Shown here: positions 36,757 to 45,811 of the stretch, one piece after another | Numbering within the stretch: the stretch's first letter is position 1 | How the letters are laid out: every line of letters begins with the position of its first letter | From: Rhizobium leucaenae USDA 9039 | GTDB taxonomy: Bacteria > Pseudomonadota > Alphaproteobacteria > Rhizobiales > Rhizobiaceae | Direction of reading: 5' to 3' | Assembly: GCF_000426285.1 (NCBI RefSeq) | Contig: NZ_AUFB01000008.1 | Span: 186,001 to 250,000, forward strand | DNA: 64,000 nucleotides | Translations under genes and position numbers: made by a program | Notes under the pieces: model-generated | Told to the model about the DNA's origin: nothing | What the model saw: only the letters and a program-made list of their open reading frames with translations | Databases searched by the model: none

Positions 36757-38544
36757 TCAATGCTTTTCAAGCACCTCATGCTCGTAAAGCTGATCCATGC
36801 TGAGGGATGCGACGGCGGCGAAGGAGGTTTGATTGCGGACCCGCCCGCCGGAGAGGATGACGACATCGTCGCAGAAGGAGATCGTGCTGCGATGATGGCT
36901 GATCACGATCGTCGTTCGGCGCCCGGCTCGCGATTTCAAAGTTTCGACGATCGCCGCTTCCGATAAGCCGTCCATGGCATTGGTCGCTTCATCGAGGATG
37001 AGGATGTCGGGATCTCGCACAAGCGCTCTTGCTAGCGCGATCCGCTGCCGCTGCCCGGCCGACAGGCTTGCACCCCGATAGCCGACAATCGTTTCATATC
37101 CATCCGGCAGCTTCTCGATGAATTCATGCGCCTCGGCAAGTCTGGCGGCACGTTCTGCCTCGGCGAGCGAAGCACTCTGCCCATAGGCGATGTTTTCGAG
37201 AATAGTGCCGTCCACCAGTTCCAGGTCCTGGCTGGCGAGGGCGATCCGGTTGCGCCATTGGGCGGGATCCATGCGGTGGAGCAGTGACCCGTCGATGAGA
37301 ATGTTGCCCTCGTCGGGTTCGACAAAGCGGCAGAGAAGATTGACGATCGTCGTTTTTCCCGCGCCGGAGCGGCCGACGATCGCGGTGGAGCGGCCGTGAC
37401 GGATTTCGAAGCTGGCGGAGCGCAGTACCGTGGGCCGGGAAGCCGAGCCGGGGTATTTGAAGCTCACGCCATCGAACTTGATTTCTCCATGCAGCCCATG
37501 CGCCGGCTCATTTCCAGACGGCGGTCTCGGCTTGCCGGTGGAATCCAGCAGCCAGCGCACCTCCTCCAGCGATCCGCTCCAGCCTAACACCTGGCTCCAT
37601 GCCTGCTGCAGGGCACGCACGTGTGGCTGCAGCCGATAGAGCAGGACGACGAAGGCCACTATGATCGGAAAACTGACACCCCAAGCCCATGCGCTCACCA
37701 CGACCGCAAGGAAAAGGGCGGAATGCATAACCTCGGTCAGCGGAGGCAGGGCGCCCTGACGGGTCTGCAGAATGAAGCTCGCTTTGCGAACGGCGTTCGA
37801 AGCCCCGTCGAAGATCGCTTTTTCGCGCGCCTCCTGGCCGAAGGCGCGGATCAGCCGGCCGGCATGGACGAGATGCAGCATTCTGCTGGCGAGCTCGTTA
37901 TTGAAGGACGTGACGTCGCGGCTCGGCATTCTCAGGGTGGAGGAGAGGACGGCATGCGCAATCTGAATGAGGATGAGGCCGATCGTGACGCAGAACGTCA
38001 TTTGCCATGAAAGCAGCAGCAGGAATGTCAGCAGGATAATCGCCGCCGATGCGTTCACGATCGCGCCAAGCACTGTCTGTATCGCATCCGACGCCCGCCA
38101 GGATTCGTTCGAAATGATGTTCAGCAGCCGACCGGGACTTTCCTTCAGGAAAAAGGGATATCCGATCTTCAGGAGTTGATCGGCGAGCGCGCTGCGGATT
38201 GCATGACCAGCCTTTCCGTAGATGAAGTTGGTGAGCGCCGTGTTGGTGAAGGCAAGAATGTTCTTCAACGTGATCAGTGCAAGGATGCAGGCGGCGATGG
38301 CCATCAGCCGCTGCTGATCATCCAGGCCCGAACCCACCTGCTGGAAGAGCGCCGAAAATCCGCCAAGCCCCGTCTGGTCCTTTTGACCGCCGATGATGCT
38401 CAGCATCGGGATGATGAGTCCGATGCCGGTGCCTTCGAGCACGGCGCCGATCAGGCCGAAAACGACGACGACGGGCAGGAGGCGCATCTGCCGGCCAAGC
38501 GCCTGGCGCAGAATCTGCAGGCCGGGCAGGAGGAGTTTCAGCAT
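36757..38544 (-). CDS. ABC exporter, fused permease-ATPase (MsbA/PglK type)
   Basis: 595 residues. About six TM helices lie in the first 320 residues, then an ATPase with Walker A GRSGAGKTT, the Q-loop ASQDLEL, the signature LSAGQRQRIALARAL (LSAGQ rather than LSGGQ), Walker B ILILDEATNAMD and the H-loop ISHHRS. Half-size exporters of this kind flip lipid-linked oligosaccharides or export polysaccharide. It is the last gene of a minus-strand set with two glycosyltransferases and an acyltransferase, starting six bases after the GT2 stop. It probably exports or flips the glycan they make. Confidence 0.92.
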   Translation of the reverse strand: MLKLLLPGLQILRQALGRQMRLLPVVVVFGLIGAVLEGTGIGLIIPMLSIIGGQKDQTGLGGFSALFQQVGSGLDDQQRLMAIAACILALITLKNILAFTNTALTNFIYGKAGHAIRSALADQLLKIGYPFFLKESPGRLLNIISNESWRASDAIQTVLGAIVNASAAIILLTFLLLLSWQMTFCVTIGLILIQIAHAVLSSTLRMPSRDVTSFNNELASRMLHLVHAGRLIRAFGQEAREKAIFDGASNAVRKASFILQTRQGALPPLTEVMHSALFLAVVVSAWAWGVSFPIIVAFVVLLYRLQPHVRALQQAWSQVLGWSGSLEEVRWLLDSTGKPRPPSGNEPAHGLHGEIKFDGVSFKYPGSASRPTVLRSASFEIRHGRSTAIVGRSGAGKTTIVNLLCRFVEPDEGNILIDGSLLHRMDPAQWRNRIALASQDLELVDGTILENIAYGQSASLAEAERAARLAEAHEFIEKLPDGYETIVGYRGASLSAGQRQRIALARALVRDPDILILDEATNAMDGLSEAAIVETLKSRAGRRTTIVISHHRSTISFCDDVVILSGGRVRNQTSFAAVASLSMDQLYEHEVLEKH

Positions 38545-38550
38545 GGCGGA

Positions 38551-39585
38551 TTACCCCAAAGAGCGTGTTGCCTGTTTGATCTTGTCCAATTCCGGCTGCC
38601 GGTGTCGACCTGTCACGGCAAGGCCCGCAAACTCGACCGCGCCCAGCAAATTCATGGACACGATCGGCCAGTGGGACAAGGAGACTTCCGGATCGAAGCG
38701 GTCTCCGCCCCACGATTCCCGACAGGCCGAGCGAAAAGTCCAGTAGAAATGCCGCAGGAGCCACGGTGCCTTGAACAGATGCTTTAGGCAAAGACCGCCG
38801 TTTCCGAGGCTGTAGTTGCGGTGAAGCCGCTCGATGGCCTCCCGTGTATTGCGTCCATGATAATGCAGAACGCTCATGTCGGGCACATATTCAATGGGGA
38901 TGCCGAGTTGAAAGGCGCGGACGATATAGTCGGTATCCTCGGCCGATTGCAGAAAGCTGCCGGCGCCGAAGCGTTCGTCGAAATAGCCGACCCGCAGGGC
39001 AACCTCCCTATGCATTGTCATGTTGCAGCCCAGAATGAAGCCGCCTGGATGGATGTCGGGGGTAAAGCGAGCCCTTTGTAGCGATCGCTTGATGGTAAAC
39101 GGCAGATCGAGCGCATTGCCCAGTTCGACGCGGCCGCCGCGGATGATGCAGCCTTCATCGCTCAGATAGTGCCGCTCCAGATCCCGCAGGTAATGCAGCC
39201 CCACTTCGCAATCGTCGTCGATGAAAATCAGGATACGCCCGCGAGATCGCTCCATCCCCGCATTGCGGGCTGCGGCAAGGCCGCGGCGATGTTCCAACAC
39301 CGGTGTGATCGTCATGCCCGAGGTTGTGGCGATGCGGGCCAGTCGCTCGGCGGTATCATCGGTCGAGCCATTGTCGACGACCACCAGTTCGCTGGTCATC
39401 GAGGCATGCGAACGACAGGTCGCCTCGATCGATCGGATGCACGCCTCGAGCGCTTCCGCGCGGTTGCGGGTGCAGACGATGAAACTCGCCGCGGGATCAC
39501 GACCGCTGGAAGCCTTCGGGGGCTCTGCGGATGGCTGCGCACACTTGCGCAGGATTTCGGCACGCTCCGCGGCCATCTCAGGCAA
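38551..39585 (-). CDS. Glycosyltransferase family 2
   Basis: 344 residues with a GT-A fold: ASFIVCTRNRAEALEACI at the N-terminus, VVVDNGSTDDTAERL, the metal-binding IFIDDDCEVG, and the acceptor-site segment SAEDTDYIVRAFQLG (ED motif). It transfers a sugar from a nucleotide donor to a growing glycan at the inner membrane. It overlaps the upstream glycosyltransferase by eight bases. Donor and acceptor cannot be predicted. Confidence 0.92.
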   Translation of the reverse strand: MPEMAAERAEILRKCAQPSAEPPKASSGRDPAASFIVCTRNRAEALEACIRSIEATCRSHASMTSELVVVDNGSTDDTAERLARIATTSGMTITPVLEHRRGLAAARNAGMERSRGRILIFIDDDCEVGLHYLRDLERHYLSDEGCIIRGGRVELGNALDLPFTIKRSLQRARFTPDIHPGGFILGCNMTMHREVALRVGYFDERFGAGSFLQSAEDTDYIVRAFQLGIPIEYVPDMSVLHYHGRNTREAIERLHRNYSLGNGGLCLKHLFKAPWLLRHFYWTFRSACRESWGGDRFDPEVSLSHWPIVSMNLLGAVEFAGLAVTGRHRQPELDKIKQATRSLG

Positions 39586-40681
39586 GCCCCTGCAGCGGCG
39601 GCACGTTCTTTATCGGTACCGATTGCCTGTATCTCGCCAGCGCATCGAGGCGGACGCTCGCATTGCCCCAGATGCGGCTGCACCAGGGCGCGTAGGCGGC
39701 GGCGCGCAGGCCATACCGTTCCTGGCGCCGAATTGTATGCCATTTCCCGGTTTGCGTCAGGAACTGATGCGTAAGCTGCGGCTGCTTCTCGTCGGCGATG
39801 AGCTGATAGACGAAATAGAAGAAGCACATGAAGCCTTCCTTATGGCTCGCAGAGGTCTGCATGCCGCGCGCGGCGATCTTTTCTTCGATGGCGAGGAGAC
39901 AGTCGGCAGCACGTCGAACCGTATCCGGCGTCACCGCCGCGCCGATAGCGTGCAGAGCATCGGCATCGTCGATCAGGGATTCCCGTTGGAGATTTTCTGC
40001 CGCGATCTTCAGATGCGTCCGGCGCATCGGCCATTTGTGCTTGTTGGTGACGCTCTCGTCGTGAACCCGGTAGGCAACGAGGCTGTCGTCGATCATGGCG
40101 GCGGGAAATTCGCGCGTGATGCGCCGGAACACATCGAAATCCTCCGCATGCACATAGGTCGCATCGTATGCCAGCATGTCCGCGGGAATGATGTTGCGAT
40201 TGTATATTACGGTCGAATGCATGAAGACGGTGTAGAACATCGACAAGACATGCCAGTCGGCCGATTGATGGATCGGATTGGGCGTGCCACGCACGACGCG
40301 ATTGCCGATGAGCCGATCGACGCCCGTGCCGCAGATCGCCAATCGAGGCCGCTCTTGGAACAGGGCGATCTGGCGGGAAAAGCGGGTCGGATAGGCGATA
40401 TCGTCGGCATCCATCCTGGCGACAAGCTCGCCATTCGCCATGGCAATGCCTTCGTTGAGGGTCGCGATAAGCCCGCGGTTCTCGCGCGAGACGATACGGA
40501 GCCGGCCGTCGGCCTCCTGGTGGCGTTGCAGGATGTCCAGCGAGCGATCGGTGGAACCATCGTCGATGGCGATGACATCAAGGCGCTTGTAATCCTGCCG
40601 CAGGATGCTCTCGATGGCGGCGGCGAGATAGGGTTCGCCGTTATAGACAGGCAGCACGACAGAGATCAGTGGGCCGGACAT
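39578..40681 (-). CDS. Glycosyltransferase family 2
   Basis: 367 residues. The N-terminal GT-A domain has ISVVLPVYNGEPYLAAAIES, VIAIDDGSTDRSLDIL, ARMDADDIAYPTRF (DxD-type metal site) and HAEDFDVFRRI. A C-terminal region of about 130 residues of unknown role follows. It lies between the acyltransferase (16 bases upstream) and the second GT2, in the same direction. It is probably part of one surface-glycan assembly pathway. Confidence 0.93.
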   Translation of the reverse strand: MSGPLISVVLPVYNGEPYLAAAIESILRQDYKRLDVIAIDDGSTDRSLDILQRHQEADGRLRIVSRENRGLIATLNEGIAMANGELVARMDADDIAYPTRFSRQIALFQERPRLAICGTGVDRLIGNRVVRGTPNPIHQSADWHVLSMFYTVFMHSTVIYNRNIIPADMLAYDATYVHAEDFDVFRRITREFPAAMIDDSLVAYRVHDESVTNKHKWPMRRTHLKIAAENLQRESLIDDADALHAIGAAVTPDTVRRAADCLLAIEEKIAARGMQTSASHKEGFMCFFYFVYQLIADEKQPQLTHQFLTQTGKWHTIRRQERYGLRAAAYAPWCSRIWGNASVRLDALARYRQSVPIKNVPPLQGLA

Positions 40682-40696
40682 TCTTCAACTCGTCAG

Positions 40697-41896
40697 CTAT
40701 TGTAAATCAGATGTTTGGACGGCGCCCCCACGAATGCCCTCATTGCGGTGGGAGAGCGCCGTGTTGTAGGCCTTGGAGCCGTGTCCATGCTCCCCCGGTT
40801 CGCTCGCGATTGCGATCGATGGGACAGCGGGCTGATGGCCGCGGGCCGCATAAGGGAAGTAGCGTTTGAGGTTGTTCAAAGGCTTCTCGAAAACCAGCCA
40901 GGAAATCGAGGCCAGCATCAGTGTCGCGACGCTTCCGACGATCAAGCGCCCAAGGCCTTGTTCCGAGACATTGACCGGAATCCAGGTTTGCGCCTTGACG
41001 ATCAGCGAAAGGACGATTGGATGGAAGAGGTAGATGCCGTAGCTTATCCGGCCGGTGGCCGCTATCGGGGGGGATTCGAGCAATCGGCCAAAGAGGGATC
41101 GAAAACCCGAGGCGCCGCAGCCTACAAGCATGACGAGCGGCACGAGCGGGAAAACCTCCGAGCCTATCCAGATCACCCAGTCAAGCGTCGGTGTGATGGG
41201 ATCGGGCCGCAGCCATAGCGCCACGGCAGCAGCGGCGGCCAGCGGCATCCAGCTCTGTCGCATCCATTGCGGCCAGCCCTGCGTTCGTTCGCGATAGGCT
41301 GCGAGCAAGGCGCCGCCCGCCAGCGCATCCATCGAGGCCGAAGGGAGCAGGTCTCGCATCAGGGAGGGAGTCCACGTCAGCGGCCAACAGAGGCGGTAGG
41401 CAAGCGAGCATGCGATGACAGCGATACAGATTCGTTCGGTCAGCCGGCGCGGCGCGAGCAGGATCACCAGCGGCCAGGCGATATAGAATTGTTCCTCGAT
41501 GCTGAGGCTCCAGGTATGGCAGAGCACCCAAGGCGTCCATTCGCCGCGCAGCGCATACCAATAGTTCGACAGATAGAGCGCGTGCCATTTGACGTTGCCG
41601 CGAGCTCCTTCGAGGTCGAGGAAATAGACGAAGGCCAGCATGGCAAAATAGGGAGGAAATATGCGTAACACGCGGCGGATATAGAAGGCTTTAAATGCCG
41701 TGACCGGCTGGTATCGGGCATCGGCTCGCGCCTGCAGCAACAGCCGCGTTATCAGAAAGCCGCTGAGCACGAAAAAGAGGCGAACTCCGAGATGGCCCCA
41801 GATGGACCTGTCGGCTGCAAAAAAGTGTGCATACAGCACCATGCTGACGGCAACAGTTCTCAGCCCGTCCAATTGGCGGTCGCGTATGTTCGCCAT
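40697..41896 (-). CDS. Acyltransferase 3 family (OafA/ExoZ-like) membrane protein
   Basis: 399 residues from the ATG at 41896 (GGGGG upstream); a longer frame lacks support. The N-terminus is RQLDGLRTVAVSMVLYAHFF, with the active-site His of family 3 acyltransferases. FVLSGFLITRLL and HTWSLSIEEQFYIAWPL follow, with about ten membrane helices. These enzymes O-acetylate or otherwise acylate sugars of surface polysaccharides. It is first of the minus-strand glycan operon (41896 to 36757). Succinyl, acetyl or other donors are possible. Confidence 0.92.
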   Translation of the reverse strand: MANIRDRQLDGLRTVAVSMVLYAHFFAADRSIWGHLGVRLFFVLSGFLITRLLLQARADARYQPVTAFKAFYIRRVLRIFPPYFAMLAFVYFLDLEGARGNVKWHALYLSNYWYALRGEWTPWVLCHTWSLSIEEQFYIAWPLVILLAPRRLTERICIAVIACSLAYRLCWPLTWTPSLMRDLLPSASMDALAGGALLAAYRERTQGWPQWMRQSWMPLAAAAAVALWLRPDPITPTLDWVIWIGSEVFPLVPLVMLVGCGASGFRSLFGRLLESPPIAATGRISYGIYLFHPIVLSLIVKAQTWIPVNVSEQGLGRLIVGSVATLMLASISWLVFEKPLNNLKRYFPYAARGHQPAVPSIAIASEPGEHGHGSKAYNTALSHRNEGIRGGAVQTSDLQ

Positions 41897-42210
41897 CGAC
41901 ACCCCCGCTTTCAGTCTTGTGGGACACTCTCTTTGACGCGCCACTCCCGATGCTGTGTCGCTTGCGTCTATTGTTCATCTTTGCGGCCTCGCACCGATGA
42001 ACCAACGAGCAACTTTACGAGGGTGCACGAGCGAATCCGGCCAAACTTGGGCCGTCGCGGCGTAATCGGTGGGAGTTTGATCACGTGTTTGAAACAAAGT
42101 GAGATCTTTTCGAATAATCGGAAATATTCGGACCTCTACGTCGAGACGCTCAAAGTGAGGCGCGGAACTTGCGCGGACCATCGCCGGCGGACTGCTCACG
42201 CCTCTACAAG
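41897..42210. other. Intergenic region with short inverted repeat
   Basis: This 314-bp gap lies between the acyltransferase start and the SDR stop. It includes an AT-rich patch with CGAATA (42111-42116), 8 bases, then TATTCG (42125-42130). It should hold the glycan-operon promoter. I see no gene or RNA. Confidence 0.4.
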
Positions 42211-42984
42211 CTACGCCTCGAAGAGCTTTACACCCGTCATGTCGGCCAGCTTGTTCATGAGGCTATCCTGGTACGCGGGATCGGTGACCTCCGCGGCGGG
42301 CTGGCGTCGTTGGCGGTGGTACCAGTAAGCACCGCTGGTCTTCGCGGCTTCATCGTTGCTGGTCGCCAGCCAGGTCTGGGTTTGATGACCCATCTGAAGA
42401 TCGTCAGGCGCTCCGGCGCCGCCCATTTTTGTGGGAACCCAGCCGGGATCCACCGCATTGCTGAGGACTTCCGGCCAGTGTCGCGCAACGGCGGCTGCGA
42501 TGGTCGCGACATGCAGCTTGCTTTCGGAATAGGCGCGGCTTGCATTCCAGGAGCGTTGTTTCCAATCGATATCATCGATAGGCCCTCCGCCGCTCTGGTG
42601 CATGCCGCTGCTCAAGTAGATCAGGCGATCGGGTCGTTCGATCAATGCGGTGAGCAGGTAAGGGGCGAGCGTATTGACCGCCAAGGTCTTCGCATGGCCT
42701 TCGGCGGTGTCTCCTCGGTTTCTCTCAAGATAGATGCCGGCATTGTGGATGACTGCGTTCATACGACCGATCCCGTTGACTTGATCCGCGATGGCGCGCG
42801 TTTCCGCGTCACTGCTAAGATCGCCGATGACGACTGCCAGAGCCCTGGATTTCAGGTCGGCGACAGCCGAAGCTCGATCGCTTGAGCGCGCATGCAAGAT
42901 GACTTCATGGCCTTCACCCATGAGGGCGCTCGCCGCCGCCAAACCGAGACCGTCGGTGGACCCTGTAACGAAAACACGGCTCAT
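42211..42984 (-). CDS. SDR-family oxidoreductase (retinol dehydrogenase/WWOX-like)
   Basis: 257 residues from the ATG at 42984, with AAGGTG six bases upstream. The NAD(P) motif is VTGSTDGLGLAAAS, with HNAGIYL, the catalytic Ser in YLSSGMH, and YSESK (YxxxK intact). The sequence resembles light-dependent protochlorophyllide reductase/retinol dehydrogenase-like SDRs, which often act on lipophilic carbonyls. It is monocistronic between the glycan operon and the MFS exporter. Substrate unknown. Confidence 0.9.
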   Translation of the reverse strand: MSRVFVTGSTDGLGLAAASALMGEGHEVILHARSSDRASAVADLKSRALAVVIGDLSSDAETRAIADQVNGIGRMNAVIHNAGIYLERNRGDTAEGHAKTLAVNTLAPYLLTALIERPDRLIYLSSGMHQSGGGPIDDIDWKQRSWNASRAYSESKLHVATIAAAVARHWPEVLSNAVDPGWVPTKMGGAGAPDDLQMGHQTQTWLATSNDEAAKTSGAYWYHRQRRQPAAEVTDPAYQDSLMNKLADMTGVKLFEA

Positions 42985-43203
42985 GGTGATCACCTTTCAT
43001 AATGCTCTTGCTGAGGCACTCGCTGTACGCCTGCAACGGATCGAAGCCTCGCAGCGGGAGCGTTGATCGCGCAACGCTACATATGCTTCAAGCCCGCACA
43101 AACCAGTCAGCCGTCTTAAATATTTAAATGACGTGCGTTTGTTCGCCACCGCAAAGTCCGGCTCCGGGTCATGCCGGACGAGACGAGCGATATGACCTAA
43201 TCT

Positions 43204-43234
43204 CCCTCTGTCGGCGCTAGTGGAGGGCTTTTTT
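43204..43234 (+). terminator. Weak rho-independent terminator-like hairpin
   Basis: CCCTC (43204-43208) and GAGGG (43223-43227) can pair over a 14-base loop and are followed by six T (43229-43234) on the plus strand. No plus-strand gene is visible upstream in this gap, so it may end an unannotated small RNA or be chance. Confidence 0.25.
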
Positions 43235-43272
43235 GTCGTGGCGCGCAAAGCCGGTCGGTGATCATGCCGCTC

Positions 43273-44904
43273 TCAATGATGCAGGTCGATCGGTGCTTTG
43301 TGGAACACGTCGTCCGAGGGTGGAATGGCCTGGCGCTCGATCATGCGATGCACATGCGGCGGCTCATTGCCGTTATGGAGCGCCCTCAGCCGATCCATAT
43401 TTTCTGCATCCGCCTGGGTGCGCCGTTGGTTGTGGCGGATATATTCAACCCAGGTCGGCGTGTGGTAGGTTTCCGTCCAGATGCCGGGATTTTCCAGATC
43501 GCGCATCAGCGCCCAGTTTCTGGCGCCGTCGCGGATACGGATCCGCCGCCGCTCGGCCATCAGCTTTAAAAACTCCGGCAGATCCGCATCGCCGATCTGA
43601 TAATCGACAAGGATGACGATCGGGCCGCTGCGCGGTTTGATGTCCAGGCCAAGCGCGGGTTCGATGAAGCGGTTCAACGGATCAAGGTTAAGCGAAGCGA
43701 AGGCTGGCATCGGAAAACGCACACCAATGACGATGCCGATCAGCATGACCACGGCCGAGCCGTAGAGCGCGTTCGCAACACCGTATTGATCGGCCGCAAT
43801 ACCCCAGAGCCAACTGCCTCCGGCAATGCCGCCGAACGTCACCGTCTGATAAAGCGACAGAGCGCGGCCGACGACCCAGCGCGGTGTCGACAACTGGACG
43901 ATCGTATTGAACAGTGAAAGCGCCAGCACCCAGCAGGCTCCCGAAACGAGCAGGCCGGCGCAGGTGAGGGTTACGAAGGGGCTCGATGCGGTCAGCGCCA
44001 TGCTGCCCGCAAATCCAGCGAAGGCATAGCGGATGATCGTCTCGCTGCTCAGCGCCTCTCGGAGCCGAGCATTGAGAGCACCGCCGCCGATCGCTCCGAT
44101 GCCGAAGGATCCCAACATGAAGCCGTAGGTCAGCGGTCCCCCAGCAACGAGATCGATCGCGACGATTGGCAGAAGGGCGAGCACCGAACTGGCTCCGACG
44201 CCGAAGACGAAACCGCGAACGAGCACTTTTTCGAGATTCGGCGACATCGAGATATAGCGGAGCCCGGCAAAGATCGCGCTGCCCAGCTTTTCGCGCGGCA
44301 GCGTCGATGTGGGGAGAGCCGGTTTCCAGCGTATCAGCGCATAGATGAGTGCAAAATAGCTGACGGTATTGACTGCAAAAGCGGCCGCAGCGCCGGCAGC
44401 CGCGACGATGATGCCGCCGAGCGCCGGGCCTACGCTTCGGGTCATGTTGAAACCCATGCTATTCAGCGTCACGGCATTCGGCAGATCCTCGCGGGGCACC
44501 ATGTCTCCGACCGACGCCTGCCAGGATGGATTGTTGAGCGCGGTTCCGCAGCCAATCAGGAAGGTAAAGAGCAGAAGCAGCCCGGGCGTGATCCAGCCCA
44601 GCAGAGCACACAATGTCAGGATCGCGGAAAAGGTCAGCATCAGACACTGCGCGATCAGCATCACCCGTCGGCGGTCGAAATTGTCCGCAAGCGCCCCGGA
44701 AATCAGTGAGAACAGCATGATCGGCAAGGCGGTCGAGGTTTGCACCAGCGCCACCATGTCTTCCGACGCCGTGATGGTCGTCATCATCCAAGCGGCACCG
44801 ACGGCCTGGACCAGCCCGCCGAAATTCGAGGCAAGGCTCGCGAACCAGATCCTGCGAAAGATCTCATGCTTAAGCGGTGCGAGCGTGGACGAATTCGATG
44901 ACAA
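43273..44904 (-). CDS. MFS_3-family exporter with C-terminal cytosolic domain
   Basis: 543 residues. The first 400 form a 12-TM MFS domain with the cytoplasmic-loop motif GALADNFDRRRVMLIAQ. The last 130 residues (GPIVILVDYQIGDADLPEFL, then RRRRIRIRDGARNWALMRDL) form a soluble domain of the kind seen in MFS_3 (transmembrane secretion effector, EntS-like) proteins. EntS exports enterobactin. The adjacent iron-siderophore-type ABC importer makes siderophore export plausible, though no siderophore synthesis gene is visible in the window. Confidence 0.88.
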   Translation of the reverse strand: MSSNSSTLAPLKHEIFRRIWFASLASNFGGLVQAVGAAWMMTTITASEDMVALVQTSTALPIMLFSLISGALADNFDRRRVMLIAQCLMLTFSAILTLCALLGWITPGLLLLFTFLIGCGTALNNPSWQASVGDMVPREDLPNAVTLNSMGFNMTRSVGPALGGIIVAAAGAAAAFAVNTVSYFALIYALIRWKPALPTSTLPREKLGSAIFAGLRYISMSPNLEKVLVRGFVFGVGASSVLALLPIVAIDLVAGGPLTYGFMLGSFGIGAIGGGALNARLREALSSETIIRYAFAGFAGSMALTASSPFVTLTCAGLLVSGACWVLALSLFNTIVQLSTPRWVVGRALSLYQTVTFGGIAGGSWLWGIAADQYGVANALYGSAVVMLIGIVIGVRFPMPAFASLNLDPLNRFIEPALGLDIKPRSGPIVILVDYQIGDADLPEFLKLMAERRRIRIRDGARNWALMRDLENPGIWTETYHTPTWVEYIRHNQRRTQADAENMDRLRALHNGNEPPHVHRMIERQAIPPSDDVFHKAPIDLHH

Positions 44905-44937
44905 GGTCCCTCCGGCGTCTCTGATTCCCCGTCCGCT

Positions 44938-45049
44938 TCAATATATTACGAAGCTTTGCGGTGGCCAGCGGGGATCGACGGCAAGTTCGATGAAGTCGTC
45001 GGTGATTTCACGGTGCGGCTTGCGGAACCGGATGCCGCTCAGGCGCCCC
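44938..45049 (-). pseudogene. Coding-like remnant between ABC ATPase and MFS genes
   Basis: On the minus strand one frame reads FAEGRLSGIRFRKPHREI and then TDDFIELAVDPRWPPQSFVI before a TGA at 44940-44938. Codon use looks like real rhizobial coding sequence, yet the frame has no ATG, GTG or TTG start and merges upstream with the ATPase C-terminus in another frame. It may be the tail of a deleted or frameshifted gene. Family not recognised. Confidence 0.3.
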
Positions 45050-45811
45050 TCAGCGAAGATAGTGGATATGCGGCCGTGAGTGGTGAGGCGAAACCTCTAC
45101 GCGGGCTTCGACCGAAAAGACATTTCTCAGAAGCTCTTCGGTCAACACGGCTTCCGGCGCACCGAGCGCGACGACCCTGCCTTGCTGCATGATGATCAGT
45201 TGGTCGCAGAACATGGCGGCGTGGTTCAGGTCATGCAAAGCGATGATGCTGGTAACCGGAAGGTCGCTGACAAGCCGCATCAGGCTGATTTGATACTGGA
45301 TATCGAGATGATTGGTCGGTTCGTCGAGGATCAGTTCCTGCGGGGACTGCGCCAGGGCTCTTGCTAGGTGCGTGCGCTGTTTTTCGCCACCCGACAGGCT
45401 CTGCCAGCGGTCGTTGCGTTTCTCCATCATGCCGGCGCGTTCGAGCGCACCCTCTACAGCCTTTTCGTCGGCCGCGGTCCAGCCCGAAAACATCGACAGG
45501 TGCGGAAACCGGCCGAGTTTTACAACGTCGATGACCCGCAGATTGGCATTGGTCGTCCCGTGCTGCTCGACGAAAGCGACGCGCCGGGCGATCGAGCGCC
45601 GGCCGATCGTCGTGATATCTCTTTGGTCGAGCGTGATGCGGCCGGAATGTGGCCGCTTCAGACCGGCGAGAAGACGGAGAAGCGAGGTCTTGCCGGAGCC
45701 ATTCGGCCCGAGCAGGCCGAGCATCTTGCCCGGCTGTGCCTCAAACGAGACGCCGTCAAGAATGGTCTTCTTCCCAATTTTCCAGACGAGGTTATCTGCC
45801 TTGATAGTCAT
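45050..45811 (-). CDS. Iron-siderophore-type ABC transporter ATP-binding protein (FecE/FepC-like)
   Basis: 253 residues from the ATG at 45811, overlapping the permease stop by four bases; the longer frame is the permease gene read out of frame. Walker A is GPNGSGKTS, the signature LSGGEKQRTHLARAL, Walker B ELILDEPTNHLD, and the H-loop ALHDLNHAAMFCD. The family energises uptake of ferric siderophores, haem or cobalamin. It is the last gene of the operon 47867-45050, with binding protein and permease. Confidence 0.93.
   Translation of the reverse strand: MTIKADNLVWKIGKKTILDGVSFEAQPGKMLGLLGPNGSGKTSLLRLLAGLKRPHSGRITLDQRDITTIGRRSIARRVAFVEQHGTTNANLRVIDVVKLGRFPHLSMFSGWTAADEKAVEGALERAGMMEKRNDRWQSLSGGEKQRTHLARALAQSPQELILDEPTNHLDIQYQISLMRLVSDLPVTSIIALHDLNHAAMFCDQLIIMQQGRVVALGAPEAVLTEELLRNVFSVEARVEVSPHHSRPHIHYLR

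Noticed and set aside
39221..40705. 494-codon plus-strand frame
   Set aside because: Antisense to two glycosyltransferase genes with clear GT2 motifs.
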